From Mansonella perstans (lineage: Eukaryota; Nematoda; Chromadorea; Rhabditida; Onchocercidae), in the NCBI GenBank assembly GCA_037074765.1, contig JBAMDO010000021.1:132001-196000 (forward strand): a stretch of 64,000 nucleotides of DNA, read 5' to 3'. Each line of letters starts with the position of its first letter. The stretch's first letter is position 1. This document shows positions 1 to 16,722 of this stretch, in pieces. Made by a program: the position numbers and the translations under genes. The notes under the pieces are model-generated. The model saw nothing but the letters and a program-made list of their open reading frames with translations. It was not told the origin of the DNA and made no database searches.

Positions 1-635
1 TGCCTGAAATTTTTATATTGAAACTTAAATTCCGAAAAAAAGCAATTTTTTGAATGAACTATAGTCGATATCTTGTCACAAAAACTACTAATAATAGCGA
101 AAAAAGATTAACGATTCACCTTTTTGTCATACTTTGACTTTATTACGACAATTTGTTCCCCCTGATAATGTTGTTGTCCAGCACAGGCAACTGATATACT
201 TTCTTAGGGGAAATTTTCTTAAATTTCATTTGATTATTCGTATGCGGTTAAAATATCACATGTAAATTACTGTAAAAACTTCAAATTCAAAAATACACGT
301 TGAATTCTGCTTATTAAAATTTAAATATACTCAAAAATTTTGGAAATCAAATCGAGGATATTATTTAGCTTTCTGTCAGTTTCCAATTCCTAATTATAGG
401 TAATAATAAAAGAAAAAAAGATGACACCTACCTTAATGAGGAAAAGCAGAAGTGTTGTTATTATATAAAGAACATAAATAATAATAGCAGCCCACATAGC
501 GGTTCAAATGCGGGAAAAAATGACGCTCAAAATGATCGCAATTTCTAAAAGTTTATTCAATGTTTATTTACGTATTCGTATGTAAGAGATTCTTGCATAG
601 TTTAGTTGTCGAAGAAGGAATAATGTACAAGAAAG

Positions 636-968
636 ATCGGTCATCAACAATTTCTGCATCATATTCTCTTCCCAATAACATTCCTGATTATTTGTACTGC
701 ACTGTTGATGTTGCTGTTCTTTGACAAGGCCAAAGAACTCTTCACTAGTGTTTCAATCGTTTCCACTGGTATTCCGTTTTATTTTGTTTTCGTGTTTTGG
801 AAAATAAATCAGATTGCTTATATAAGCCTTAGGGTAAGTTTCGCTTTCTTTTATTTTAATATCTTAAATCGAAAGAGATATCATTTCTCTTACGAGATAT
901 CAACTTCAATCACTCGCACAATTCAGAAATCGTTTTATTGTGTTCCGGAAGAAAAGAATACTGATTAA
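636..968 (+). CDS. SLC7-type amino-acid transporter, last two exons (5' part outside window)
   Basis: This looks like the carboxy end of a SLC7/AAT light-chain amino-acid transporter, a plasma-membrane exchanger or carrier. The exon ending at 830 reads in one frame through a hydrophobic span (LFPITFLIICTALLMLLFF), then DKAKELF, then a second span containing STGIPFYFVFVFW. The 'TGIP-Y-F' step before the final helix is typical of this family. A GTAAGT donor follows at 831, and a short last exon (927-968) after a CAG adds a tail ending EEKNTD and a stop. The 96-nt intron keeps the reading frame, so read-through is also possible. The upstream splice acceptor near 635 is weak and earlier exons are not visible, so the exact start of this exon is uncertain. 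The family call rests on the last two membrane segments only. Confidence 0.5.
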   Translation: MGHQQFLHHILFPITFLIICTALLMLLFFDKAKELFTSVSIVSTGIPFYFVFVFWKINQIAYISLRVSFAFFYFNILNRKRYHFSYEISTSITRTIQKSFYCVPEEKNTD

Positions 969-3900
969 AAGAAAGTTTCCTCCAGTATTTGCTTTGTCTT
1001 TGTTCTGACCACTATTTCTCTATATCTTTCAAAAAAAAATTTAGTTCAGTATTTAAAACACATCACATCATACTACTGTATTTTAATTCCAGTTCTAAAT
1101 TCAGTTCAAGTTTCACAGAATAAGAGAATTTTGTTTTTGGCGTAATTATTATGCAACTTGAACTACATCGTAATTCCATAATATTGATAATAGGTATGAA
1201 AATCTGTTATTCATTTTTCCTTTATCGATATTTGTTCAACGGAAGTAGGTAACAACATATCTTTTGTTTCATATTATATATTACAGTGCTCAAATGAATT
1301 TATATGTTATTAATTCTTGGAATATTATTCAACAAAATAATTTTTATTGATTCAATAAAACTATGATATTTAAATTGTTCATTAAAACACGGATAAAACC
1401 ACATGTCTTTGTAAAATAGATTTTCTAATTTCAAAATTTAAATTCCAACTTACATATCATCAAAGATTAAAAATTTCTGATATTCGTTTAAAGTAATTTG
1501 TGATCAACACATGTAGCAATAAAGGCGATTATCGATGACATTGTAGCATTATTGTCGTCCTCTTCTGCAAACACATCGCTTCACTGTAAAAAAGAAAACT
1601 TTTCATATAAATCATTATTTTTATTTTACAAAGAATTCTATCATGAAATTCCGTCACATGCATAAATCAACTTTCGAAAAATATCAATCAGACAAAGTAA
1701 ATTAAATTTCTGCTTTTATACTTTTTAATTTCACCGAAAATTCTACCACAACATTCCGTCACATGACTAGATGAACTAAATGAACAAGGTAACTTTCGGA
1801 AAACATCAATCACACATCATAAATTTAATTTCTGTTGAACGAAAATTAACTAAATCAAATTCTATATTAATGTGATGCATCTTAATTAGTGCTAAAACAG
1901 TACAACATTAATTACACTATCTTTAATCACATAAATAAAGGAATTTAAGCATATTTTGAGCAACTGTACTGTCGCTATTAAATTATTCCATTTTTTTAAA
2001 TTATAAAATAAAATTTCAGTATGAGGTTACAATAAAACTTAGTAATCATTTCTCAGCGAAGGAAAAAGAGACTTTTTATAGACATTAAGGACAGTTTTCA
2101 ACAAAGCAATTATAATTTTTAATAAATCAACGACAATTTAAAACAAAGCAAAGACATTAGGCAATTAAATAAATCATTCGAATGAAATATAAACGAAGGT
2201 TCATTGAAAATATCATTGGAATATGCACAGAAATTTCTTGCACTTTTACTATTGTTAAAATTTATTTATCATACATAAGCTATACGGAAAGACAGTGAAA
2301 TGTGATTTTGAAAATTTGAATTATTTTAGTGATAAGTACAATCGAAAGATTCTTCTGAAATCTGACAGAATAATGGTATTACTGTGCGAGATATTTGGTT
2401 CTCTTCTTTTGTAACAAATAAAGCTTGACTTCCTTGCTTCTTTTATTGGAACAAAGCTAATTTCCAATGATTAGCTAAGCGAAACTGGTTTATTACAACT
2501 GAATTATCAGTGGTTTACTTTGGATGGGTGAGGATTTGTTGATCCTTATGAAGTAACAGAACACCAGGAATACGGATAGTATTTATTAAATAGAAATCAA
2601 TTCAAATGAAATAAAATCGTTACTTTAATCCCTGGATTAGAATAGAATGAATTATTGTTAGAGGATAAGATAGAAACAAAATAAGTAACAAGCTGAATCG
2701 ATTATACAAGTGAAGTAATAAGGATTGCTTTTGATGGAATCGATGTGCGATCGTGTATGCTGAGTCATTGCTGAGTTAATTGTGACCTTTAACCTCAAAT
2801 CCTAGATAATGAAAACAAATGGGTGTGGACTAGATAGATAGGTATAAGATGTTTACAAGACTGATAGTATTCTCACATCTGCAAGAAGAATTTACAGACA
2901 AAATTGGTTTCTTACAGAAAGAGGAAAATGCATGGAAATGTCACATATAAATTTTAGACGATGTGATGATTAGATAATTAACTAATTTGCTCATCACTGC
3001 GGAAAAATGTCTCGTAAATTTTATTCTTTGTGTGATGAACCCTTTATTTTGAAAAAAAAACACTATATTTTCGTTTTCACAACAATTACTAGCAAAGTGA
3101 TATAGTGGTGACAAGATAATAACATTATTGAAAAGTGATACATTGAGTGAAGAAATAATAAAATCGATGAAGAGATGATATAGTTACAAAATGATATAAA
3201 TGATCATAAATCATAAATGATCATCATCTTCTGTATCATCATCATAAATAATCAGTAATAGACATGTAATGAAGACATTATGATAACTCATTGTGCTTCA
3301 AATCTTCAAATGTATTACATGATTCAAAAAGATTAGGGTAAATTTAAAAACATCCGGTTTTGTCAAACTTGCAGCAATGTCAGTCAATGTGAACATATAT
3401 TGATCGTAGACAGCAGTGTCAATGCCAACTTATGTCAATTAGTCAGCAATGTCAATGTCAGCATACAAACTGATCATGAAATATGGTAACATTGATCACA
3501 GTTTGTCGTAAATAAAGTGGAACTTATTCTATCAACATTTTATAATATATTTTTCAGCAATTGAAATGGCCCTAATTAGTGATTGCACTAATTTTAATTG
3601 TTAATTAATTATAAAAAATAATGAGTTATCCGTAAAGTTTTTTTTCAAAAATTACAACAACATCAGTATTCTTTGTAAACAAATATAAATTAAATTAATG
3701 TTATGGTTTTTTTCTTTTTTATACTGATGAAACCAGTTTTAAATGATTGCAATGGCAAATTTCGAAAAATTTTGCTCCAACGAAAAAAAACAATAGCAGT
3801 GAATTCAAGTGGTATTCGATAATGGTATTCGCACTTTTTTTATTTTCATTATCATAAGTGTTATCAAATTTTCAATTTTATTTTTGCGTGCAAATCTTTC

Positions 3901-5669
3901 GTTAAAAAATTTTCTATCACAATTCTAAAAATAATTCACTTCAATTTTTTCTACACTTATCATTGCGAACAGTTTTCTCCTTCGTTTTAAAATTTAATTT
4001 TACAAACTAAATTCTATTTGGTATGTATTTTCTGAGCAATATTCAGCTTTAAACTTGTTATTATATTTGAAAAAAAAGTGAATTTAAATTTTCGTTTCTT
4101 AAATTATTACAACAAATCCAGTAGTATGCATAATTTTAATCGAAATGCGTAGAATTGAAAAACAAACAATTCTTATCGGCTAATCCTCTCTCTCTCTTAT
4201 TTTTGCCTTTTTAATTCTTCGTTTTTATTGCAAAAAAATTTAGATCAAAATTCATTTCAATTTTCTCTTCTCAAATAATAATTCTTTTGTAATGAGTACA
4301 AATTTGCATCATTCTCTATTATTCCCATCATTTTTTCATCATAAATGTTTAATGTGAAATTTCAAATGGACAAAAAATTATTTTCGTTTCACAATAGAAA
4401 AGTTTTCTTAAAAAATTTTTTTTTTTGAACGCTTTGTTGACAGTAATTCCATTATTAATAGTAATTTGATTTCAAAATTTCTTCTTGGGAAAATTTCTTT
4501 TAATTTTACATATAATGCACTTTCATAGTGAAAAAAGTTAATGCTAGCTGATAAGTTAGTTAATTAGTTTGAATTTGAAATCTGTTTAGTATCGGAAAAA
4601 CCCGAAATAGTATTATAAATTCATATTATAATAATGAGACAATTGCGCCTTATTTTACACAATTAATTGGAAATATTATATTTAATTTATTTATTAAATT
4701 CAATTAATTGTTTAATTATCATTTTATCAAAGCTATTTCCACTTACAGTTGTCATATCCGGTGATCTCAGAATTATTTTTTGTATTATTCGTAAATTAAT
4801 CCACTGTATTATTTGTCATTTATTCACAATTCATTCTTTTTCTAGTTAGTACGATTTCCTTTGAGCTCCAAAATATTCTCTATATAAATCATAGGACATA
4901 ATTTCATCATGTTCATCATACTGACTCAATATTCAAATCATTATTTGATTGAATCACGTTAGCCGCGACTTATCAAGAAATCCATATCAAATTCCTGTGT
5001 TCTTGTTAAGCGATAAATTGTTTCACGCCTGCAACCCGCAAAATAAACAAATAATCAAACTTCACCGTCTACAATTTGCAAATAAAATTTTTCATAACAC
5101 TGGCAAGTTTTCAAATTCTTTCTAAGTATCTTATTCCCAACAATAAATATCACTGATCAAAGAGCAATGCAGTTCGCACAACAATGTTAACAGATTAATG
5201 TGAGCTATCGCTGGGTGGCATTATGGGTACGGAAACAAAGAACTTTACCAACCTCTGATATATTGAATCTTATAATTCTCTTTTTAAAAAATCTTTAAAT
5301 CATTTATTCTGTTCCATTATAAAGCTCCAATCATATTGCATTCAAATTAATAAAAGCACTGACAAACTTTATTTTATAAACAATTTATTAATTACAAAGC
5401 TAAATAAATCTGACTGTAATTTACAAAGATATTTACAAACACAACAGAAGTAAGCAATAGCAACATAAAGATATGAATACAAACCGAGATTTGAATAACT
5501 TCAAAGTTTCAATAGCACACAAAAAGTTTTTTGTATTGGGAGGGAGTGGAATAGCCACTGTTCAGTAAAACACACAGAATAATGTAGAGAAAAACCCAAA
5601 ATGCATTTGCAAAAAGACATATTTAAATAAGAGTAAAATAGAAACTTCTCTATGAAATTCAAAAAAAAC
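969..5669. other. Gene-free AT-rich stretch
   Basis: I see no convincing exon chain on either strand over about 4.7 kb. It holds long A and T runs and a pair of imperfect direct repeats of roughly 90 bp (about 1632-1716 and 1739-1834, both with the string TTCCGTCACATG). A GTCA-rich patch lies at 3370-3470 and an ATC/ATG-rich patch at 3190-3260. The lower end (about 5300-5669) is probably the 3' untranslated region of the PHAF1 gene. The short reading frames at 4667 and 5501 have no recognisable features. Confidence 0.5.
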
Positions 5670-8699
<3,030 letters not shown>

Positions 8700-9568
8700 A
8701 CTCTGTAACTACGTTACTTTTAAATGCGTATAAATTCGCAGCCCGTTAAAATGCATCTATGTGAAGAGACGAGGAATATCGTATGGAACGGGAGATAATA
8801 ACAAGGCATGGGAGGAAGCGGGTACTACAGTATTTTTCAAAGGAGTGAGATCGATGAGGGCAGTTAATTTCCAGCGGGGATTTGTCAGAGACTTTCAGGA
8901 TTTGACAGTGGAACAGTGTAGGTATGGGTTATCTTCCAAAAAAAGTAACAATAGCAAAGGACTGTTGTGACCTTTTCACCTTAGATAATCCATATTGTAT
9001 GGAAAATACCAGGAAAGAAATTTTTGCCAAATCTTGCGCACTGTAAATTTGAGTGAATTGAGTTTCCGTAAAATTTATGTGTTATTTTAAGGATTTATAT
9101 ATCTTACAGAAAAAATTTGCAAATCAATTTAAAAGACAAAAAAAGAGGCAGAACAACCAAGAGCAATCAATAAAAAAAATTTTTTGAAATGAATCCGTTC
9201 GTCTGGACAGTTCTCATTGATTTATGCAGTAAAAGTAAAATTGCTTGAAATTATCATTGATTATCATTAAGCATTTAATGAAGCAGGCATGAACCATGAA
9301 GTGAACAGGAAAAAAATAATGAGTCCAGGAAAGTCGGAGGCGCGTCCGAATCAAGTCAATATTTGAGGTGAAATTGCATTAATATTGAAGAATTGGGAAG
9401 CAGACAAAATATGAGGTATGAAGTTAGGTGGGACGAAATATGATATGTAATATCAGAAATACTAATTAGGGAAGTAGTTCATAGAAAAGTTTAACAATTA
9501 ATTCATTTAAAAATAAGAAATTTTCCATTGAAATACGAGCAATGCTTAAGCCTTAAGGTTACTTCGCC
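8700..9568. other. Spacer between PHAF1 and phosphatase genes, with a GC-richer open frame
   Basis: This is the PHAF1 promoter side and the downstream region of the phosphatase gene. One plus-strand open frame at 8761-8970 (about 69 codons) is visibly less AT-rich than its surroundings. It has no ATG at its start (GTG) and no splice partners that I could find. It contains a weak A-x-E-x-G-x-x-x-FFKG string reminiscent of mitochondrial carriers, too short to support a call. Nothing else is recognisable. Confidence 0.4.
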
Positions 9569-12378
9569 TCATTTTTCCAACGTGAACTTTCTCCGAGGTG
9601 CAACGCTAAATGAGTATTTCTTTTTGCCTTGACCATTATAAAATTTAAACGTAGCTTTCTCTTCGTCCATATTCACATAAATGAAGCCACCATTGGAGAA
9701 ACCAATTTGTGAGAGTGGGTTGAATGTCGTTGGATAGCTGCAACATGACTAACTTATTTGAGCAAAAAAAAATTTTCCAAATATTTCATTTAGTGTAAAA
9801 ATTTACGTTAAATTTTTTTGTATTATCCTAAATTTTCGTTGATTGAGTTATCTTTGATGAAGTGTCGAAGATTAGAAATCTAAATGGATTGAAATGATGA
9901 ATTAATTGATTACTTGAAACGTAATGATCCGCTTGGTATTGTATCTATGTGTTTAAGGGAACGATCTAATCGGGATGCAGCTCCACTGACAACATAGTGA
10001 AGTGGGACTTTTTCTGTGTCATCTGAGGATGACGACGAATGTTCCGTAACAATGTGCTGTAAGATTAGCATTTTGCATCATCACTACTTTTTAATATTGA
10101 TTTTGCAAATTTGACTTCAAAGTTCTTGTCCATTTGAATCTCTCACTGGTAAAGATCAAAAAACTAAATTGATAGTGCCTTTAAAAAACGCAGAATTTCA
10201 CTTCTCGATGAAAAATTTTGCAAAGTTTTGTAATCTAATTGAGATCCTAAAATGATATTATGCATTAATCGATTTGTTTTCAAGTCTTTACTATTATTTC
10301 CTTTATATAAAACACAGTAGCATAAAAAGTCTTAAAATGTTACTTGAAGCGTATGATCATGTCCAGCAACGTATGCTGTAACGTGATATTTTTCCAGATT
10401 TGGTTTCAATTTTTGAATTAAGCAAACCAATGAACCATGTTCGGATACCGAATAAACTGGATAATGACCAACAACAAACAAATAATCAGCCCTGCTTTTA
10501 AAAAATTCTAGATTAAAAAAAAGAATTTTTACAATAAATTAAGAGGAAGATTGGGAACTTAATGAGGAGTTTTTAATTTTGTACTACATTGTGATCTATT
10601 CACTTCTCTTACAAACATATGTTTCGGAACGAAGGATTTTTGTTTGGATGAGATTTTGCAAGATTTAATTCAATAAGAAGTATTAAGATCATTTTCACAG
10701 CTGAACCTTGAATTGCTCAATTGCTGTTCAATCCAGTCTAGTTGGGCTTTTGCCACTATTGGATCTTTCGGCGTATTTGGATTTTTGTCAGTAGTTGCAA
10801 GAATCATATCAAAAAAGCCAGCATCTGTTATATCCCGTGTATTACCGCAAAGCAAAATGGTATCAATCATCAGAAATTCAACTAGAGTTGCATTCTTCCC
10901 GAATGCGTAAGATACTTTGTAATAGACTGCCGGGTAAGTCCTAAAAACTGATTTAAAAATTTGTTTATCGAAGTTTGAATTTGTCGAAATTTACTACATT
11001 TAACTAACACGCCCAAACAAGAATTTTTTTTCCAGTCGACTGTTATTGTTTTGCAAAAACTATATATGACTCATGCAAATTTCATTTCATATAATTTGAA
11101 ATATCAAAAAAATGCACCATCGCCCACTTCGACTTGTGTAAGCAATCTGTCCGGAAATATTTCCGAAATGGTCATGATTACCAGCAATAAAGTACCATGG
11201 CTTTTGTAACGCTTCGCCTTTGTATACATTTTCAAATGTTTCCTAAGATGTAAAATTTATGATTATAATAATAAAATTAAGAATAAAAATTTCAAAATTC
11301 CAATTTCACATTTTTTATTTACTCTTCAATATTGTTCCTATTTGTTTTCATCGCTCACTTATTTACTCGTTGATATTTGTTCAACTGAATTCAGTAATAC
11401 AGATAATTCTGTAAATTGTTCAAATTTACCTGGAATCGTTTATCGAACTCATTTTTTACTCCCGTGAAATAAATATTGTCACCAACCGAAACGGTAAAAT
11501 GAACATCTTCTTCGCCACCAATTTTGGCCAACGACTTTGCAACTATTTTTTGTGCATATGTAATATATGGATAGACAGGTAAACCTGTAATTTTAATATT
11601 AAGATTATATATTAAGACATTAATTAGCTTAGTGAATGACCAGTAAGAAATGATAGAAATTCATAAAACAAATATGTTTGCAAACTTTTAGAAAGCATAA
11701 CGTTGATACAAGGTAAATCTGACAATTTCACTGTAACTTTTAAAATGAAAGATGTCTTTAATCTAAGCAATCGGTATTAAGGATTAAAATGAAGATAATT
11801 ACCTACCTCCAATATCTCCAACAAGGAAAAATCGAAGATTTCGTGAATCATTTTTATAACATATACCACCATTTAAACAGGCCATTCGACATTCATAATT
11901 TCCAGGATCACATTCTGCAATATCACCATTTTGTTGCTATTACTAACAAATTCTTTGAGAAGAAATTGCTTAATTGTAAGTATATTAGTCTATATTAGTC
12001 TAAGTATATTAGTCTTCGAAGTAGATTATACACGGAAGTATTAGTTAGTCTGTAATAGAGTGCGTAATCGATTTCCCATTAAAATTAAAGCATAATTGTT
12101 GACAAAAATAATCTGAAACTTATTTCTATTCAGTGTTTCTTAATCTTAATGTATCTTTTACAACAATCTAGTTTGTACTTTATTAAACTAATGAGATGAC
12201 CTTTCAACCCTCAATAGTATCTATGTTATTTAACAAAAATTTGAAATCAACCGTTTTCAGGACTCCGTTCTGTCCTCAAATTGATCCGTTGTTCATTTTC
12301 CTCCGATGAATTGTCCTGATGTGAAAATTCTACTGCTATGATCGCTAAATACAAGAATAAATGAACTGCTGTTAACAT
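9569..12378 (-). CDS. ACP5: Secreted purple (tartrate-resistant) acid phosphatase
   Basis: Eight exons join in phase to about 402 residues: 12378-12252, 11914-11807, 11584-11430, 11242-11118, 10940-10707, 10491-10344, 10056-9914, 9737-9569. This is a binuclear-metal phosphomonoesterase of the ACP5 type. All five metal motifs are present: GDIGG (Asp near residue 76), VGDNIY (Asp114, Tyr117), AGNHDH (Asn152, His153), VVGHYPVY and AGHDHTLQ. A hydrophobic signal peptide ([18 protein letters not shown]) predicts secretion or a lysosomal destination. Between it and the catalytic domain is a short insert with four cysteines at residues 44, 51, 55 and 61, which mammalian ACP5 lacks. The first metal motif has Ile where GDWG is usual. 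A TTTCAG lies 23 nt upstream of the ATG, a possible spliced-leader acceptor. The first intron uses a non-ideal GTTGAT donor. Confidence 0.92.
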
Positions 12379-12900
12379 CAGCAGTATGGTAGGAATGATT
12401 GCTGAAATTATTGATCCATTATTAAGTGCTTTTTTTTTCTTTTAGACATGACAAGTTTGAGTAGAAATTTAAAAAAAAAATTTTGTAAGGAAAAAAAACA
12501 GTGTTGAAAAATTTGCTAAAACAAATAGGACAAATGAATGTGAAGTGATTCAGCGATTTTTGAGAAAAATTCTATTTTATTTAATTGCATTATAACATTG
12601 AAATAATATTAAACTATATTATAACATTAAGAAATACAGCATGAAATACAGTATTAGTTCACAGCATGTAACAGTATTAAACAGCTGTATTGTGTGAAAA
12701 ACGAAAACATTCGGAAAGGAAATGAAGAAAAATCATTTGAAAAGTTGAAATCATTGATAAATGATTTTGTGAATATGACAATAAATCGTTGCAAATAATT
12801 CGTTGCAGAAATGATCCATGGAAAAGATCATAGGTGGCGCAAATATTCCATGATCTTTTTCTATACGTGAGGACAAATCCGCGGATTATAATGAATAATT

Positions 12901-12931
<31 letters not shown>

Positions 12932-13910
12932 GTGAAATGAATAAGCGAACAAAAAGCGTTAGCAAATGATGACACATTTCAGTAAAATTTAGAATAGATC
13001 AATCAGAAATATTTTCCAGAGTGAGACAACTGTTCAAAAAAAAAGAAAAAAAGTAGGAGTATGATAGTTAAAACAAAAACTGAATCATTTTCTTTAATAC
13101 GCTGTCTTGTCAGGTTTTTTTTTTTTTTTTTAATGACTTAGATTATTTGATCTGAAATTTGATTTGTAATAATTCAAATATCTAAAATTAAATTATCATA
13201 CTTAAAAAAATCTCAATGAAAAATTTGATGATCTAATTCATTATGTAACGTTACAAGCACCAATAAAAATAAATTGAATTGAAATAAGAACTAAGAAATG
13301 ATAGCGCTTTATTTGATATTTTTAAAATGCGTTGAAAAAAAAAAGAAAGAAAAACAATGATAATTCATCAATCAAACATTTAGCTCAATGTGCTTGTTTT
13401 ATTCTGCTCATTTCTCAATCAACTGATTGATCAATCGATCGATCTGTTGATTGATTGAAACTTTAAAAGAATTTTGTTACAAATTTCTTTCTCTACATTC
13501 CAGCTCAAATATTTCTCTAGAAAATAGCTTACTTTCAGTTTGTAATCCTTCCCTAGTTCAATTTTTTTCTTTTAACAACTTCAAAACAACTTCATCATTG
13601 CATCAGCAATCGGTTCTTGATAATTAGGTATTCCGATATTTTCTCAAACATTTCTGCCTATGAAGTTTAATTTGATTATAAGAGTAATACTTAAAAATTA
13701 ATGGTTTGAGAAGAGTAATAGTTAAAATCATGTCATTGAATGAAAAAAAAGTGAGTGTTGAAATAGATCACTTAATAGGAAACCGGTTTTAGTTGCCAAA
13801 TAATAGATCAAGAATCGTTTTCAATCAGTCGTTTAAATTTGAGGAAAAAATAATTTGTTTACAGTTTACTCGAACAAAATTTATAAACAAAAATCATAAC
13901 AAAATCAATA
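12379..13910. promoter_or_regulatory. Divergent spacer between phosphatase and MARVEL genes
   Basis: Both neighbouring genes are transcribed away from this 1.5-kb stretch, so it should hold both promoters. Visible structure: a run of 29 T at 12903-12931, further T and A runs near 13115 and 13330, and a hairpin-forming element at 13415-13454. A TTTACAG ending at 13864, 46 nt before the MARVEL ATG, is a likely outron or spliced-leader acceptor. No exon is seen. Confidence 0.5.
13415..13454. repeat. GATC/GATT-rich hairpin
   Basis: Perfect 9-bp arms TCAATCAAC (13415-13423) and GTTGATTGA (13446-13454) flank a loop that is itself built of overlapping palindromes (GATTGATCAATC, CGATCG). The folding is seen directly; a regulatory role is only inferred from its place between two divergent genes. 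Confidence 0.55.
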
Positions 13911-15412
13911 ATGGATAATCAGCATATCGTTATGGAAACTACTTCTGATGCTCGTATTTATCAACAACCACAAGCATATTATCAGACGGACATTGTTAGA
14001 CCTAAATTGGATTTGAATTACCTGAAAACATTATCCGGAATGCTAAAATGTATTTGCATTGTAAGTATTTGTTATTTCCTGAAAAAAAAGTAAATAATGC
14101 TTACGAACGATAAAATAATATCAAAAGGTCATGTCGGTAACTTCATAAAAGTAATTTGGTCATTTTTTTTTCCATAAATTTTTAAAAAATTCTAAAAAAA
14201 TTTTTTATGCCTATCATTTAGATATTATCTATTTAATCAAGAAAATATTTCTATAAAAATTTTTTTTTCCAGACTTCAGATTTTCTTTGCTTCATATGCT
14301 TATTTGTTGGCGCTCCTGCCTATTATACCGGAATCGGATGGATCAATTTTATTTCTGTAACTGGAATGTTAGTATCAACAATTCTTCTAATTCTTTATTT
14401 ATTTCATATCGTGGATCTTTATCCACAAATGCCTTGGATCGTTGCTGTAAGCATTTTATTTCTTCGGCAATTAATTATAAAACTTTGCATCAAATTTTTA
14501 AGCTTTATATGGACAAGGTATAGGTCAAGATAAAAAATATGAATGATTTCATTTTTATTATAGCGATATAATCGTTGAAATTTCCAAATTAGTACCAGGA
14601 CTTGAACAATTTGAATTTACATTAAACTTCTTTGATCTTAATTTTTGTTATAATTTATTTTAACACTGCTATTACTGAGGAAGTGGACAGGAAGCTAAAG
14701 CAAAGATAAAATGAAAGTAATGCCTGTTTGTGATTACGTATTATTAATACATTCATATTATAGGAAATGATATTTTATTTTGCATGGGCCATATTCTTCT
14801 TCATGTGTAGTTGTGTACTGGCCTTAGTTGGATCACGATTTCATGGTATTACTGGTTACGGTGCAGCTTCGGTACATAAATTTAGATAAAAATTTAAACT
14901 GTTTAACTTTATATATTTCAATTTTTTGAATAAAAATAATTTATATTTTGTACAACGAAAACCTTTTTTATTATGAATCATTGTAGACTGTATTATGACA
15001 TTTGCTTGCACATACTTGATTTCTTATATGCACATTGATTTCTTCTTAGGCTGCGCAAAGAGGGAAAAAATAAGGACTGATGAGAGTATAGAAAATAAAA
15101 TTTTTGGCTTTTCACATTCACAGTGAAATATGATAGAGTGTTTTCAGTAATAATGGAAAGAAGTGAAGTTTCCAGTAATCAATTAGCCCTTACTAATCAT
15201 AGATCTTTATTATAACTGCATGTGAGAATTTTTCTATTTCCGATTTTGACACTACTATGCAAAATTTTCAGTTTTTCTCATTTGGAGCAATGTGTGCTTA
15301 CGGCTTCGACTGCTATTTGAAATTTTTGGCTTGGAGACATGATGAGGTGGCAACCGGTGGAATACCACTAAACTACTTACTTTACGATGACAGGACAGTA
15401 CGAAAGAACTAA
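13911..15412 (+). CDS. MARVEL-domain four-span membrane protein
   Basis: Four exons, all joined in phase 0, give 190 residues: 13911-14060, 14273-14446, 14764-14871, 15272-15412. A hydrophilic, Gln/Tyr-rich amino end of about 40 residues is followed by four membrane spans: around 40-62, 70-92 (NFISVTGMLVSTILLILYLF), 108-132 (EMIFYFAWAIFFFMCSCVLA) and 140-160. A short charged tail ends YDDRTVRKN. The span spacing, the acidic residue at the end of span 2 (HIVDLYP) and the Gly/Cys-rich fourth span fit the MARVEL fold of the CKLF/plasmolipin/MAL-like proteins, which work in apical or vesicle membranes. The donors are GTAAGT, GTAAGC and GTACAT; acceptors end in CAG or TAG. AATAAA occurs near 15575. 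No closer subfamily can be assigned by eye. Confidence 0.8.
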
Positions 15413-16722
15413 GAAAGAAAACTTGTCATCTGTAAATGAAGAACATTGCAGTAGTATGCATAATTTTAAACATCTATTCCAAATAAAATTTCCTAAATAT
15501 TTAAAACAGCAAAATCAATTCATTGGACATATCAATCAGGAAGGTTATGAAATTCTCAAGATTCTTAGGATTGAATAAAAACAGAAGAAAGTTTTCATCA
15601 GTGTTAGAATTTTGCTGAATTATAAGATACCAATACATCTTGTGATATTGTTTGAAATATAATTCGGGCCATTGTATTCCTATTTTAAGAACCAAGAAAG
15701 TAGCAAAGCTGTAAATAAGAAATGAATTTCCTAACCAACCGGAAAAGATGCATGAAAGGTAATCTCCAGTTCATTCGAAGAGACATTTAACAGAGAAATC
15801 CTTTGCTACATTATTATTGGTCAAGTTATTCTATAATGAAGTTATTCCATAAAATAACAGGCCCAGCGTCAGGCGGTTATTCCATCAATATGAAAGAGAT
15901 GAAAAATCACAATCGCAACTTTGTTTCCCTTTCTTTCACCTCCGATTTTCGGGACATCACCATTACAGCGAAATTGGAAAGAAATAGGAAATGCAGTGAG
16001 ATGCATTAGTAAAGATTTTATGCAACCAGAGAGAGAAATAAATTGTTACAAAATGAAGCCAGAATTTACAAAAGTAATTAGTTATTTAATTAATATTGCT
16101 TCGCTATATTTGTATTTGCATATACACATATACAATTCAGATGGATACAAAGAAATGATGCAAAGTGATATGAGATTTCGATAACAAAGCGAATAAGAAT
16201 AGTTCAAAAATAAATTACAATAAAGAAACAGTAGATTAATTAATAAGCAAAATAATTTAGAAAAAAAATGTTTCTTAAAGTTGAAAGAAAATTTTAAAAA
16301 ACTTAAAGTGTAGTTCGAAAATTTCGAAATCGCTTCTGGAATATGCTGCAATATTAAGTTCACATAATGACATATACATAAGTGATTGATAGAGAAATAA
16401 ATGATTAATTTAAATCTGAGAAGTCTATACCTATTTGTAAAACTTTTTCTAACTTATTTGTAGTTTTACTAAACTTCTGATTAGCATAATTACAAAAGAC
16501 CACTTTCTATTTTAAGATATTTGGCCAAAAAAAAAAAGAAGAAACCGTTATTCTCAAGCTCTACAATTATAAATCATTATGAAATGATTTCATTAAACAG
16601 CCAGTCTCATTAACAGAGTAACAATGTGGCCTAATGAGCTAAATAATTTTGTAAAATTTCAAAAATTTACTACAACATGCAAAATTAAATTAAAAATATA
16701 ACAGAAAATGATAGGAGCACAT
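15413..16722. other. Intergenic; nothing recognised
   Basis: The short open frames on both strands here overlap one another, have AT-driven composition and no splice support. The first 200 bases are probably the 3' end of the MARVEL transcript. Confidence 0.5.

Noticed and set aside
12677..12952. Minus-strand frame with a poly-lysine run
   Set aside because: Lysines come from the run of 29 T; no splice support and no motif.
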